Below the pieces are notes generated by a model. That model had not been told where the DNA came from, searched no databases, and saw only the letters and a program-made list of their open reading frames with translations. From an uncultured Kineothrix sp. (GTDB taxonomy: Bacteria > Bacillota > Clostridia > Lachnospirales > Lachnospiraceae): a DNA stretch of 27,694 bases. Shown one piece after another: positions 7,687 through 15,111 of this stretch. Positions within the stretch are counted from its first letter, which is position 1; each line of letters begins with the position of its first letter. Both the position numbers and the translations under genes were made by a program. The stretch lies in assembly GCA_910587275.1 (NCBI GenBank), contig CAJUMD010000038.1, positions 1 to 27,694 on the forward strand. The letters run 5' to 3'.

Positions 7687-8406
7687 ATGGAAGAAAAACG
7701 GAAGATTCCGGGGCATGTGGCGATTATTTTGGACGGTAACGGCAGGTGGGCAAAAAAGAAGGGTATGCCGAGGAATTACGGGCATGTGCAGGGAGCGAAG
7801 ACGGTGGAGACCATCTGTGAAGATGCTTACCGGATGGGTGTGCAGTACCTGACAGTGTATGCATTTTCCACGGAGAACTGGAACCGGCCCAAAGACGAGG
7901 TGGATGCGCTGATGAAGCTGCTGCGCAATTATTTGAAGACCTGCCTGAAGACGGCGGAAAAGAACCGGATGTGCGTGCGGATTATCGGGGACAAGACGGG
8001 ATTGGACCAGGATATCCGGCAGAGGATTGGGGAACTGGAGGAAGCGACGAAGGAAAACGACGGGCTTCATTTCCAGATTGCCTTAAATTACGGGGGCAGG
8101 GATGAAATCGTGCGTGCGGTACGCTCCATTTCGCGTAAGGTTAAGGGCGGGGAGCTGGAAGAAGGGCAGATTACGGAGGAACTGGTAAGTTCCATGCTGG
8201 ATACCGGAGGGATACCGGAGCCGGATTTGTTAATACGGACCTGCAATGAGCAGCGGATTTCAAATTTTCTGCTGTGGCAGCTTGCCTATACGGAATTTTA
8301 TTTTACGCCGGTGGCATGGCCGGATTTTACGAAAGAAGAATTGGAAAAAGCCATAGATGCATATAATAAAAGGGATAGGCGTTATGGTTTGGTAGAAAAC
8401 GATTAG
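7687..8406 (+). CDS. uppS: Undecaprenyl diphosphate synthase (cis-prenyltransferase)
   Basis: A 239-residue protein. The start ATG at 7687 is served by GGAAGG at 7675-7680; in-frame ATGs at 7672 and 7681 are alternatives. Family signatures are HVAIILDGNGRWA with Asp16 as the Mg/diphosphate-binding residue, FSTENWNRP, and the C-terminal LLIRT...EQRISNFLLWQLAYTEFYF block. It adds isopentenyl units to farnesyl diphosphate to make the C55 carrier lipid for peptidoglycan. One small oddity: the segment that usually reads RTSGE is RTCNE here. The stop codon overlaps the ribosome site of cdsA (TAGGAGG), so translation of the two is probably coupled. Confidence 0.97.
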   Translation: MEEKRKIPGHVAIILDGNGRWAKKKGMPRNYGHVQGAKTVETICEDAYRMGVQYLTVYAFSTENWNRPKDEVDALMKLLRNYLKTCLKTAEKNRMCVRIIGDKTGLDQDIRQRIGELEEATKENDGLHFQIALNYGGRDEIVRAVRSISRKVKGGELEEGQITEELVSSMLDTGGIPEPDLLIRTCNEQRISNFLLWQLAYTEFYFTPVAWPDFTKEELEKAIDAYNKRDRRYGLVEND

Positions 8407-8418
8407 GAGGTAGCGGAT

Positions 8419-9246
8419 ATGTTTATGGCTCGTTTGCTCAGCGGCGTGGTACTTGTGGTGATTGCCGCCGTCACGCTGCTTACGGGCGGATATCTTTTGG
8501 CTGCCGTATGCCTGTTCATTTCCATGGCAGCGTATGGGGAACTGGTGAAGGCATGTAAGATCCGCGCGCAGGGACAGGGGCTGAATGCCCTGGAGAGTGT
8601 GGGGTATCTTGGGATTGTCTGCTACTATGCGGTGGTGGTATTTACTGAGAGCGCACAGGCGCAGTTGTTTGCCATTCTGTTTACGATGGCTGCCTTTATG
8701 TTCGTGTATGTGTTTGCGTTTCCGAAATACCGCGCGGAGCAGGTAATGGGGGCTTTTTTCTGTTTTGCATACGCGCCGGTGATGTTTGCGTTCCTTTACC
8801 TGACGAGGGAGCTTCCGTACGGGGCATATTTGGTATGGATGATTTTCATCAGTTCGTGGATTTGCGATACCTGTGCTTATTTAACGGGCATATCCATCGG
8901 AAAGCATAAAATGACGCCGAAGCTCAGCCCGAAGAAATCCATCGAGGGCGCCGTCGGCGGTGTGGTGGGTTCTGCACTGGTCGGGGGGCTGTACGGGTAT
9001 TTCCTGGTGGAGCAGGTTGTGGAAGAACAGCAGGTGACGTGGATTTTTGTGTTGATCAGCGCAGTGGGTGCAGTGATTTCCCAAGTAGGGGATTTGGCGG
9101 CGTCCGCCATCAAACGGAACCATGAAATTAAGGATTACGGGCATCTGATACCGGGACACGGGGGGATTATGGACCGGTTTGACAGCGTAATTTTCACGGC
9201 GCCCATGATATACGCACTGGCGGTGCTCCTGATGGGGCGCGGGTGA
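8419..9246 (+). CDS. cdsA: Phosphatidate cytidylyltransferase (CDP-diglyceride synthase)
   Basis: A 275-residue integral membrane protein with several long hydrophobic segments through most of its length. The C-terminal family signature is present: SAIKRNHEIKDYGHLIPGHG followed by GIMDRFDS. It converts phosphatidic acid and CTP to CDP-diacylglycerol, the branch point for phosphatidylglycerol and related lipids. TAGGAGG at 8404-8410 sits 8 bases before ATG 8419; an ATG at 8425 is also possible. It lies between uppS and dxr, as in the standard Firmicutes cluster. Confidence 0.97.
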   Translation: MFMARLLSGVVLVVIAAVTLLTGGYLLAAVCLFISMAAYGELVKACKIRAQGQGLNALESVGYLGIVCYYAVVVFTESAQAQLFAILFTMAAFMFVYVFAFPKYRAEQVMGAFFCFAYAPVMFAFLYLTRELPYGAYLVWMIFISSWICDTCAYLTGISIGKHKMTPKLSPKKSIEGAVGGVVGSALVGGLYGYFLVEQVVEEQQVTWIFVLISAVGAVISQVGDLAASAIKRNHEIKDYGHLIPGHGGIMDRFDSVIFTAPMIYALAVLLMGRG

Positions 9247-9268
9247 GATTGGATAAGGTGGTAAACGG

Positions 9269-10414
9269 ATGAAAAGGATAGCGGTTTTGGGGTCTACGGG
9301 TTCCATCGGAACCCAAACATTGGAAATCGTGCGGCAGAACCGGGATTTGCAGGTGACTGCCTTAGCGGCGGGAAGCAATGTGGAGCGGATGGAGGAACAA
9401 ATCCGTGAGTTTTGCCCGCTGATTGCCGCCATGTGGAGCGAGGAAGCGTGCATGGATCTCCGTGCACGGGTGGCGGATACGGGCGTGCGGATCTGCTGCG
9501 GCATGGAAGGGCTTTTGGAAATCGCCGTGATGGAGGAAATGGATGTATTGGTGACGGCGATTGTGGGCATGATTGGGATAAAACCTACCATTGCAGCTAT
9601 TGAAAGCGGCAAGGCGATTGCGCTTGCCAATAAGGAAACGTTAGTGACGGCGGGGCACATCATTATGCCGCTGGCCGCAAAGCATAAGGTTCCCATTCTT
9701 CCGGTGGACAGCGAGCACAGCGCCATTTTCCAGTCCATGAACGGGGAAAACAAAAAACGTGTCAGCAAGATACTTTTAACGGCGTCCGGCGGACCGTTCC
9801 GGGGCAGGACGAAGGAGGAGCTTGGCGCCATGAAGGTGGAAGATGCCTTAAAGCATCCCAATTGGGCAATGGGCAGGAAAATTACCATTGATTCCGCAAC
9901 CATGGTCAATAAGGGACTGGAGGTCATGGAAGCAAAGTGGCTGTTCGGCGTGGATTTGGAGCAAATCGAGGTGGTGGTACATCCCCAAAGCGTCATTCAC
10001 TCCATGGTGGAATATGAGGACGGGGCGGTAATGGCACAGCTTGGAATGCCCGATATGAAACTGCCGATTGCATATGCCCTGTTTTACCCGGACCGCAGAC
10101 CGATGGACGGAAAGAAACTGGACTTTTTTGCGTTGGGCCATATGACGTTTGAAAAACCGGATTTGGAGACTTTTACGGGCTTAAAGCTGGCGTTTGAGGC
10201 AGCGAGGGCGGGCGGCAGTATGCCCACGGTATACAATGCGGCAAACGAAAGGGCAGTCAGCCTGTTTTTGGAGCGGAAAATAGGCTTTTTGCAGATTCCG
10301 GAGTTAATCGGTGCATGTATGGGGCAGCATAAAGTGATAGAGCATCCAAACGTGGAGGAAATCCTGCGGACGGAACAGGAAGCGTATGAATATATAAGGC
10401 GGGTGGTAAATTGA
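9269..10414 (+). CDS. dxr: 1-deoxy-D-xylulose 5-phosphate reductoisomerase
   Basis: A 381-residue enzyme, the committed step of the MEP isoprenoid pathway, turning DXP into 2-C-methyl-D-erythritol 4-phosphate with NADPH. The nucleotide-binding N terminus reads VLGSTGSIGTQTL. ALANKETLV, PVDSEHSAIFQ (metal site acids), TASGGPFRG and NWAMGRKITIDSATMVNKG follow in order. AAGGTGG at 9255-9261 precedes the ATG. Its product line feeds the substrate of UppS, two genes upstream. The last codons overlap the TTG start of rseP. Confidence 0.98.
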   Translation: MKRIAVLGSTGSIGTQTLEIVRQNRDLQVTALAAGSNVERMEEQIREFCPLIAAMWSEEACMDLRARVADTGVRICCGMEGLLEIAVMEEMDVLVTAIVGMIGIKPTIAAIESGKAIALANKETLVTAGHIIMPLAAKHKVPILPVDSEHSAIFQSMNGENKKRVSKILLTASGGPFRGRTKEELGAMKVEDALKHPNWAMGRKITIDSATMVNKGLEVMEAKWLFGVDLEQIEVVVHPQSVIHSMVEYEDGAVMAQLGMPDMKLPIAYALFYPDRRPMDGKKLDFFALGHMTFEKPDLETFTGLKLAFEAARAGGSMPTVYNAANERAVSLFLERKIGFLQIPELIGACMGQHKVIEHPNVEEILRTEQEAYEYIRRVVN

Positions 10415-11463
10415 TAGTTACGGTGATATTGTTTTTGCTGATTTTCGGGTTGGTGGTCATTTCCCATGAATTCGGACATTTTATTCTGGCGAAGAAAAAC
10501 GGGATACGGGTGGTGGAGTTTGCCGTGGGGATGGGCCCCACTCTTTTCCGTTATAAAAAAGGGGAAACGGTATACAGCCTGAAAGCGCTGCCCCTTGGCG
10601 GCGCATGTATGTTTGACGGGGAAGACGGCATGACGGCCGGCGGTGTGCCGGACGAAGGCTCATTTCTGTCGGCAAACGTGTGGGCGAGGATTTCCGCCGT
10701 GGTGGCAGGACCCTTGTTTAACCTCATACTTGCTTATGTGCTTGCGGTGATCCTGATTGCGTTTACCGGTACGGAGCGTCCGGTAATACAGTCGGTGGTG
10801 CCTGACAGTGCGGCGGAAGCGGCGGGGATACAGGCAGGCGACCGGATTACGGAGATTAACGGGGAAAAGATTCATTTCGGAAAGCAGATTTCGTTAATAT
10901 CATTCTTAAACCGCGGTGAGACGCTTAAGGTGGAATATGTCCGCGGCGGGGAAACATACCGCACGGAGCTTGCGCCGGTTTATGACAGTGCGGCAGGACG
11001 TTATTATATCGGGTTCATGGGATACAGTGAATATTACCGGTGCAGCGCATTAGAGGTGTTCCAGTACGGTTTTTATGAGCTGGAGTATTACGTGGGCAGT
11101 ACGTTTAAGAGCCTTGCGATGCTGTTCCAGGGAAGGGTGTCGAAAGACGACGTGGCAGGACCGGTGGGAATCGCCCAAATGGTTGGGGAAACTTATGAAT
11201 CCCAAAAGGAATACGGGTTCCGTTATGTGCTGTTTTCCATGATGAGCATTACCATCCTGCTTTCGGTGAATCTGGGTATCCTGAATTTGCTGCCCATTCC
11301 TGCGCTGGACGGCGGACGTTTGGTATTCTTACTGTTTGAGGTGGTCCGGGGGAAACCGGTGCCGCCGGAAAAAGAAGGAATGGTGCATCTGGCGGGAATG
11401 GCGGTGCTGATGCTCTTGATGGTGTTTGTACTGTTCAATGATATTTCGCGGTTATTTTCTTAA
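10411..11463 (+). CDS. rseP: Site-2 intramembrane zinc metalloprotease RseP/RasP
   Basis: A 350-residue membrane protein. The first hydrophobic segment carries the zinc motif HEFGH at residues 19-23. A PDZ domain occupies roughly residues 115-190 (SAAEAAGIQAGDRITEING), and the third zinc ligand region NLLPIPALDGG (Asp300) lies in a later segment. It cuts anti-sigma factors and remnant signal peptides in the membrane. The start is a TTG that overlaps the dxr stop as TTGA, with AAGGCGGGTGG at 10396-10406; the overlap implies coupled translation. In many Firmicutes ispG and polC follow, but here a short hairpin and an AraC gene follow, so the operon probably ends. Confidence 0.95.
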   Translation: MIVTVILFLLIFGLVVISHEFGHFILAKKNGIRVVEFAVGMGPTLFRYKKGETVYSLKALPLGGACMFDGEDGMTAGGVPDEGSFLSANVWARISAVVAGPLFNLILAYVLAVILIAFTGTERPVIQSVVPDSAAEAAGIQAGDRITEINGEKIHFGKQISLISFLNRGETLKVEYVRGGETYRTELAPVYDSAAGRYYIGFMGYSEYYRCSALEVFQYGFYELEYYVGSTFKSLAMLFQGRVSKDDVAGPVGIAQMVGETYESQKEYGFRYVLFSMMSITILLSVNLGILNLLPIPALDGGRLVFLLFEVVRGKPVPPEKEGMVHLAGMAVLMLLMVFVLFNDISRLFS

Positions 11464-11477
11464 AGTGTGTTTCGGAT

Positions 11478-11498
11478 GGTTTAAGGGAAACCGTTTTT
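11478..11498 (+). terminator. Weak intrinsic terminator after rseP
   Basis: A five-base stem GGTTT/AAACC (11478-11482, 11488-11492) with a five-base loop is followed by G and TTTTT. The stem is short, so termination may be partial. It fits the end of the pyrH-rseP operon. Confidence 0.45.
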
Positions 11499-11549
11499 AC
11501 ATGCAGAAACTTGTGCAAGCGGGGACAGGAATTTTCACATCCAAAAGGT

Positions 11550-11555
11550 TATAAT
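11550..11555 (+). promoter_or_regulatory. -10 element before the AraC-type gene
   Basis: A perfect TATAAT lies 26 bases before the start codon. At the usual distance upstream (11527-11532) there is no good -35 match, which would suit an activator-dependent promoter; a CTTGTGCAAG palindrome at 11510-11519 is a possible operator. Confidence 0.45.
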
Positions 11556-11581
11556 GATACTGCACAGGGAGAGAAAACAAA

Positions 11582-12469
11582 ATGTCAGTCGAATTGATAC
11601 AGCAGGCAGTCTGCTATATGGAAGAACATATTTATGATGACATCACCTATGTGGAAACTGCCAAAAGCGTCCGTATGTCAGGCTATGATTTCCACCGGAC
11701 CTTTCGTTTCGTTACGGGAATGACCGCAAACGAATACATCAGGAACCGGCGGCTGGCACTGGCGGCGCAGGAGCTTCAGGCAACGGACCTGTCGGTGACG
11801 GAAGCCGCCTATAAGTACGGCTACCGGACCCCGGAGAGCTTTTCAAAAGCCTTTTCAAAGTTTCATGGTTCGACGCCGAAGCAGGCAAAACAGAAAGGTG
11901 CGCAAATCCGTTTGTTTAATCCCCTTGTGATAAAAATCACAATGGAAGGTGGCAGTATGATGGATTACAGGATGGAACACAGGGAACGGCAGAAGTTCAT
12001 TGCCTTGGTAAGGGAGTTTCCGAATGAAGTGGCGGGGGATGATAACGATCACAGCATTCCCGATTTTTGGTCGGAATGCGGACGGAAAAACAGGGTGGAA
12101 CCCATGCAGTCACTCCGTCCGGAAGGGAAAAGGGATGTATATGGTTTGTGCAGTCCCATGAAGGACGCAGAGACGCATTTCCGGTACGGAATCGGCGTTA
12201 TGCTTGACGGGGATACCGATGAGGAAGGGGCAGCACGTCTGCTGGAGGACGGCTATACTTTATGGGAAACGGAGCCTGCGGATTATGCCGTGTTTTCATG
12301 CATTGGCACGGACGGTGACTGCCTGGGGGAAACATGGGAAAAATTCTTTAAAGAGTTTGTACCGCAGACGGGTTATGTACAGACGGATGGCTCGGACTAT
12401 GAGATTTATTTTGAAAACGGCAGGAACAATTTGTTCTGCGAGCTTTGGGTTCCGGTAAAAAAGAAGTAA
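11582..12469 (+). CDS. AraC-family regulator with GyrI-like effector domain
   Basis: 295 residues. The N-terminal ~105 residues hold two helix-turn-helix motifs of the AraC/XylS type (AKSVRMSGYDFHRTF; SVTEAAYKYGYRTPESFSKAF, then KFHGSTPKQ). The rest, from about residue 120, resembles the GyrI-like small-molecule-binding fold, including the WETEPADYAVF strand and a C-terminal YEIYF...CELWVPV. DNA-binding first and effector-binding second is the Rob-like order found in drug- or stress-responsive activators. The ATG is preceded by AGGGAGAG. It stands alone, with no transporter next to it, so its target is unknown. Confidence 0.92.
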   Translation: MSVELIQQAVCYMEEHIYDDITYVETAKSVRMSGYDFHRTFRFVTGMTANEYIRNRRLALAAQELQATDLSVTEAAYKYGYRTPESFSKAFSKFHGSTPKQAKQKGAQIRLFNPLVIKITMEGGSMMDYRMEHRERQKFIALVREFPNEVAGDDNDHSIPDFWSECGRKNRVEPMQSLRPEGKRDVYGLCSPMKDAETHFRYGIGVMLDGDTDEEGAARLLEDGYTLWETEPADYAVFSCIGTDGDCLGETWEKFFKEFVPQTGYVQTDGSDYEIYFENGRNNLFCELWVPVKKK

Positions 12470-12485
12470 CAAGGCAGGCGTGTAA

Positions 12486-12686
12486 ACCGGGAGCAAAGAC
12501 CGGACCATGGAAGCGGTGGCGAATATTTCCGAGGTGTCCATACAGACGCTGGCGTCCACCAACCGGATGAAGGACGAGGCAGGACTTCAGGTAAGCGCCG
12601 TGAAAGAGTTGAACGAAGCGACCGGAAGGCTGGATGAGGAGGCGAAGAAGCTGACGGAGGCAATCCGCAGGTTTAAGGTGCAGTGA
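12486..12686 (+). pseudogene. C-terminal remnant of a methyl-accepting chemotaxis protein
   Basis: After an in-frame TAA at 12483, the frame is open to a TGA at 12684-12686. From the ATG at 12507 it gives 59 residues: MEAVANISEVSIQTLA, then a coiled-coil helix ending KKLTEAIRRFKVQ. This matches the last part of the cytoplasmic signalling helix of chemoreceptors, including the typical final Phe-Lys. The ligand domain, membrane segments, HAMP and signalling tip are absent. No good ribosome site precedes the ATG. The gene's likely terminator survives just downstream. Together with the shortened CheA this points to loss of chemotaxis genes in this lineage. Confidence 0.72.
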
Positions 12687-12700
12687 AGGGAATAAGCAGG

Positions 12701-12765
12701 AGGAGACGGAAAAGTAACGGTTTGGGCTGAACGGTTACACGAAAAAGGAGCGTCTCCTTCTTTTT
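12701..12765 (+). terminator. Two-part stem-loop terminator after the chemoreceptor remnant
   Basis: Outer stem AGGAGACG/CGTCTCCT (12701-12708, 12751-12758); inner stem GTAAC-G-GTT/AAC-G-GTTAC with one G-G mismatch. A TCTTTTT run follows the right arm. It isolates recA from upstream transcription. Confidence 0.8.
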
Positions 12766-12766
12766 C

Positions 12767-12795
12767 TTGCACCTCTATTTTACATATGTTATACT
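12767..12795 (+). promoter_or_regulatory. Possible upstream promoter in the recA intergenic region
   Basis: TTGCAC (12767-12772) and an extended -10 TGTTATACT (core 12790-12795) are separated by 17 bases. No gene begins close downstream; it would either give a second, LexA-box-crossing start for recA or drive an untranslated RNA in the AT-rich stretch 12796-12935, where I see no coding potential. Confidence 0.4.
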
Positions 12796-12938
12796 GGAAA
12801 CATAAAATTCGTGAAAATGTGAAGCGGTTCCATATATCGTTCATGGCAGTTCGCCTTTTTTCAAAAAAATTTGAAAAATTTATATAAGGGATGTTTATGG
12901 GACTTATAATAAGGTAAAATATTTTTATGGGAAAACGG

Positions 12939-12967
12939 TTGACATACCCGAACGTTTGTTTTATGAT
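12939..12967 (+). promoter_or_regulatory. recA promoter overlapped by LexA (DinR) box
   Basis: A consensus -35 TTGACA (12939-12944), 17-base spacer and -10 TATGAT (12962-12967). The spacer contains CGAACGTTTGTTTT (12949-12962), close to the Gram-positive SOS box CGAACRNRYGTTYC. LexA binding there would block RNA polymerase, so recA should be induced by DNA damage. Confidence 0.88.
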
Positions 12968-12977
12968 AGAAAGAGAC

Positions 12978-12991
12978 AGAACGGATGTTCT
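12978..12991 (+). promoter_or_regulatory. Second LexA box downstream of recA start site
   Basis: AGAACGGATGTTCT carries the GAAC-N4-GTTC core with perfectly paired arms (AGAAC/GTTCT). Its position just after the predicted transcription start (about 12974) fits a second, roadblock-type repressor site. The two boxes are centred 29 bases apart. Confidence 0.75.
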
Positions 12992-13032
12992 GATATGGCT
13001 ATTTTTCATTGTTCACGGCAGACGTCCAATAT

Positions 13033-13203
13033 CCGCACAAGTGCGGCAGCCTGGCTCGTTGCCTGCGGAAATCAAAGACCCCGCTGCAAGCAACGGGGTA
13101 TCAAACTTGCAGCGCTGCAGAGCAGCGGGGTATTTGACCCTCGCGGCAGTCGCCAAATGTCTGCAAGCAGCCACTTGGCTCGTTGCTCGCGGGAATAAAG
13201 CAA
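13033..13203 (+). repeat. Palindrome-rich repeat element in the recA leader
   Basis: The untranslated stretch from the predicted recA transcription start to the start codon is about 270 bases and is dense with dyads. These include CCGCAC-AA-GTGCGG (13033-13046), an ACCCCG/CGGGGT hairpin near 13078-13099, the 12-base palindrome TGCAGCGCTGCA near 13108-13119, a GGGGT...ACCC hairpin near 13126-13140, and an imperfect hairpin 13152-13179 (GCCAAATG/CACTTGGC around CTGC-AA-GCAG). GGCTCGTTGC occurs twice (13053-13062, 13177-13186) in longer similar contexts. Open frames cross it in several phases but none resembles a protein I recognise. A dispersed intergenic repeat is the likeliest reading; a structured regulatory leader is the alternative. 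Confidence 0.6.
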
Positions 13204-13245
13204 GCGTGTGGGGAACCGGATTAAAAGGATAAGGAGAAAATGGAA

Positions 13246-14355
13246 ATGGAAAGAGAAGAAAAATTAAAAGCATTGGATGCGGCATTGGTACAGATAGAAA
13301 AACAGTACGGTAAGGGTGCGGTGATGAAACTGGGGGACCCCACGGCGCAGATGAATGTGGAGACGATCCCCACCGGTTCCTTAAGCCTGGATATTGCATT
13401 GGGGCTTGGGGGCATTCCGAAAGGAAGGATTGTGGAAATATACGGACCGGAATCCAGCGGTAAGACTACCGTAACGCTCCATATGATTGCGGAAGTCCAA
13501 AAGAGGGGCGGTATTGCAGGGTTCATCGATGCGGAACATGCCCTTGACCCCGTATATGCGAAGAATATCGGGGTGGATGTGGATAACCTGTACATATCGC
13601 AGCCGGATAACGGGGAACAGGCTTTGGAGATTACGGAAACCATGGTGCGCTCCGGTGCGGTGGATATCGTGGTCGTGGACTCCGTGGCGGCGCTTGTTCC
13701 AAAGGCGGAAATTGACGGTGACATGGGCGACAGCCATGTCGGTCTGCAGGCGCGCCTGATGTCCCAGGCGCTCCGGAAGCTGACGGCAGTAATCAGCAAA
13801 TCCAATTGTACCGTTATCTTCATTAACCAGTTGCGTGAGAAAGTGGGCGTGATGTTCGGCAATCCGGAAACGACCACCGGCGGGCGGGCATTGAAATTCT
13901 ATTCCTCGGTGCGTCTGGATGTCCGCAGGATTGAATCTTTAAAGCAAAGCGGAGAGGTAATCGGCAACCGGACCAGGGTCAAAGTGGTAAAGAACAAGAT
14001 TGCGCCTCCGTTTAAGGAAGCGGAGTTTGACATTATGTTCGGCGAAGGGATTTCCGCAGTGGGGGATATCCTCGACTTGGCGGCGGAAAATAATATTATC
14101 AGCAAAAGCGGCGCATGGTATGCCTATGACGGCAATAAAATCGGTCAGGGACGCGAGAATGCGAAACAGTACCTGAAAGATAACCCGGAAGTGTGCAGGG
14201 AAGTGGAACATAAGGTAAGGGAACGGTTCGGACTGGAGAAAGATGCGGCGGCAGGCAGGGAAACGGAACCGGCAGCGGAACCGGCTCCGAAGACAAGGGC
14301 AGGAAAGTCGAAAAAAGCGGAGGCGGCGGAACCGGCGCAGCCTGCGGCAGAGTGA
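13246..14355 (+). CDS. recA: Recombinase RecA
   Basis: 369 residues from ATG 13246; AAGGAG at 13231-13236 is nine bases away, whereas the ATG at 13240 would leave only three. RecA forms the filament on single-stranded DNA for strand exchange and LexA cleavage. Walker A GPESSGKT is at residues 67-74. Also visible are the FIDAEHALDP strand, the VVVDSVAALVPKAE Walker B region, loop L1 with GDSHVGLQARLM, the INQLREKVGVMFGNPETTTGG loop L2 region and the KIAPPFKEAEFDI core. The tail after residue 335 is rich in Ala, Glu and Pro, as is common. Regulation by LexA is indicated by the two boxes upstream. recX follows after 11 bases. Confidence 0.99.
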   Translation: MEREEKLKALDAALVQIEKQYGKGAVMKLGDPTAQMNVETIPTGSLSLDIALGLGGIPKGRIVEIYGPESSGKTTVTLHMIAEVQKRGGIAGFIDAEHALDPVYAKNIGVDVDNLYISQPDNGEQALEITETMVRSGAVDIVVVDSVAALVPKAEIDGDMGDSHVGLQARLMSQALRKLTAVISKSNCTVIFINQLREKVGVMFGNPETTTGGRALKFYSSVRLDVRRIESLKQSGEVIGNRTRVKVVKNKIAPPFKEAEFDIMFGEGISAVGDILDLAAENNIISKSGAWYAYDGNKIGQGRENAKQYLKDNPEVCREVEHKVRERFGLEKDAAAGRETEPAAEPAPKTRAGKSKKAEAAEPAQPAAE

Positions 14356-14366
14356 GCGGATAGACG

Positions 14367-14990
14367 ATGTTTGTGACAAAGACAGAAGAACTGGATAAAA
14401 AAAGGGTGCGGGTATTTCTTGACGGGGAATTCGCCTTTGTATTGTACAAGGGCGAATTGCGCCCGTATCACATAAAAGAGGGGGAAGAAATTCCGGCGCA
14501 GGACTATGGGACAATTATGGGGGAGGTACTGCCGAAGCGGGCGAAACTGCGCAGCATGAATTTATTGAAGGCGAGGGCGTATACGGAACGGCAGCTCCGG
14601 GAGAAACTCCGCCGGGGGGAATACCCGGAAGAAATCATCGATACCGCCATCGGTTACGTGAAATCCTACGGCTACATCGACGACCGGAAATATGCGGAGG
14701 ATTATATCGCGTACCATAAGGAAGACAGAAGCCGCAGGCGCATGGAACAGGATTTGGCGGCAAAGGGAATCCGCCGGGAACTGATTGCGGAAGTGATGGA
14801 GGAGACGGCGGATTTGGACGGGGAACCGGATGAAATAACCGTGGCAAAAAAAATTTTGCGAAAAAAAAATTATGACCCGGAAACGGCTACAAGCAGGGAA
14901 AAACAGAAGTTATCGGCATTTTTATACCGCAAGGGATTCCAAATGGATACAATTAGGAGCGTACTTTTACTTGACATTAGTTCGATTTGA
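14367..14990 (+). CDS. recX: Regulatory protein RecX
   Basis: 207 residues made of repeated three-helix units: LLKARAYTERQLREKL, then VKSYGYIDDRKYAEDY and a C-terminal unit ending near YRKGFQMDTI. RecX binds the RecA filament and limits or tunes its activity. An N-terminal ~60-residue strand-rich extension precedes the helices, as in other Firmicutes RecX. The start lies 11 bases after recA with no strong ribosome site, so it is probably translated by coupling and shares SOS control. The 3' end contains a promoter for the next gene. Confidence 0.92.
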   Translation: MFVTKTEELDKKRVRVFLDGEFAFVLYKGELRPYHIKEGEEIPAQDYGTIMGEVLPKRAKLRSMNLLKARAYTERQLREKLRRGEYPEEIIDTAIGYVKSYGYIDDRKYAEDYIAYHKEDRSRRRMEQDLAAKGIRRELIAEVMEETADLDGEPDEITVAKKILRKKNYDPETATSREKQKLSAFLYRKGFQMDTIRSVLLLDISSI

Positions 14991-14999
14991 GTTTAAAAT
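14971..14999 (+). promoter_or_regulatory. rny promoter inside the 3' end of recX
   Basis: Consensus TTGACA (14971-14976), spacer of exactly 17 bases, and TAAAAT (14994-14999). The -35 and most of the spacer lie within the recX coding sequence. Transcription would begin near 15006, giving rny a leader of about 105 bases. A second, weaker candidate is CTTACA (15054-15059) with TACAAT (15077-15082), also 17 bases apart. Confidence 0.72.
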
Positions 15000-15023
15000 T
15001 TTAATTGTTGTAAAATCGCTTGT

Positions 15024-15064
15024 TAGAATGTTTCACTTGAATCAGTTTTGATTCTTACATTCTA
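15024..15064 (+). other. Nested stem-loop in the rny leader
   Basis: Outer arms TAGAATGT/ACATTCTA (15024-15031, 15057-15064) and inner arms GAATCA/TGATTC (15039-15044, 15049-15054) around a GTTT loop. No T run follows directly, so it is not a normal terminator. It lies in the predicted 5' leader of rny and covers the weaker second -35. Confidence 0.6.
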
Positions 15065-15111
15065 TATAGATATTCGTACAATGAAAACTAAATAAGGAGG
15101 TGCTCCTGTAC

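Noticed and set aside
8881..9996. Antisense frame of 371 codons across cdsA and dxr
   Set aside because: It spans two well-supported genes and carries no recognisable domain.
13033..13203. CRISPR array or tRNA in the recA leader
   Set aside because: Repeats are only two and not evenly spaced with unique spacers; no cloverleaf or T-loop motif is present.
12927..13232. Open frame of 101 codons across the recA promoter and leader
   Set aside because: It overlaps the promoter and LexA boxes, has no ribosome site and resembles no protein; it is better explained by the GC-rich repeat element.
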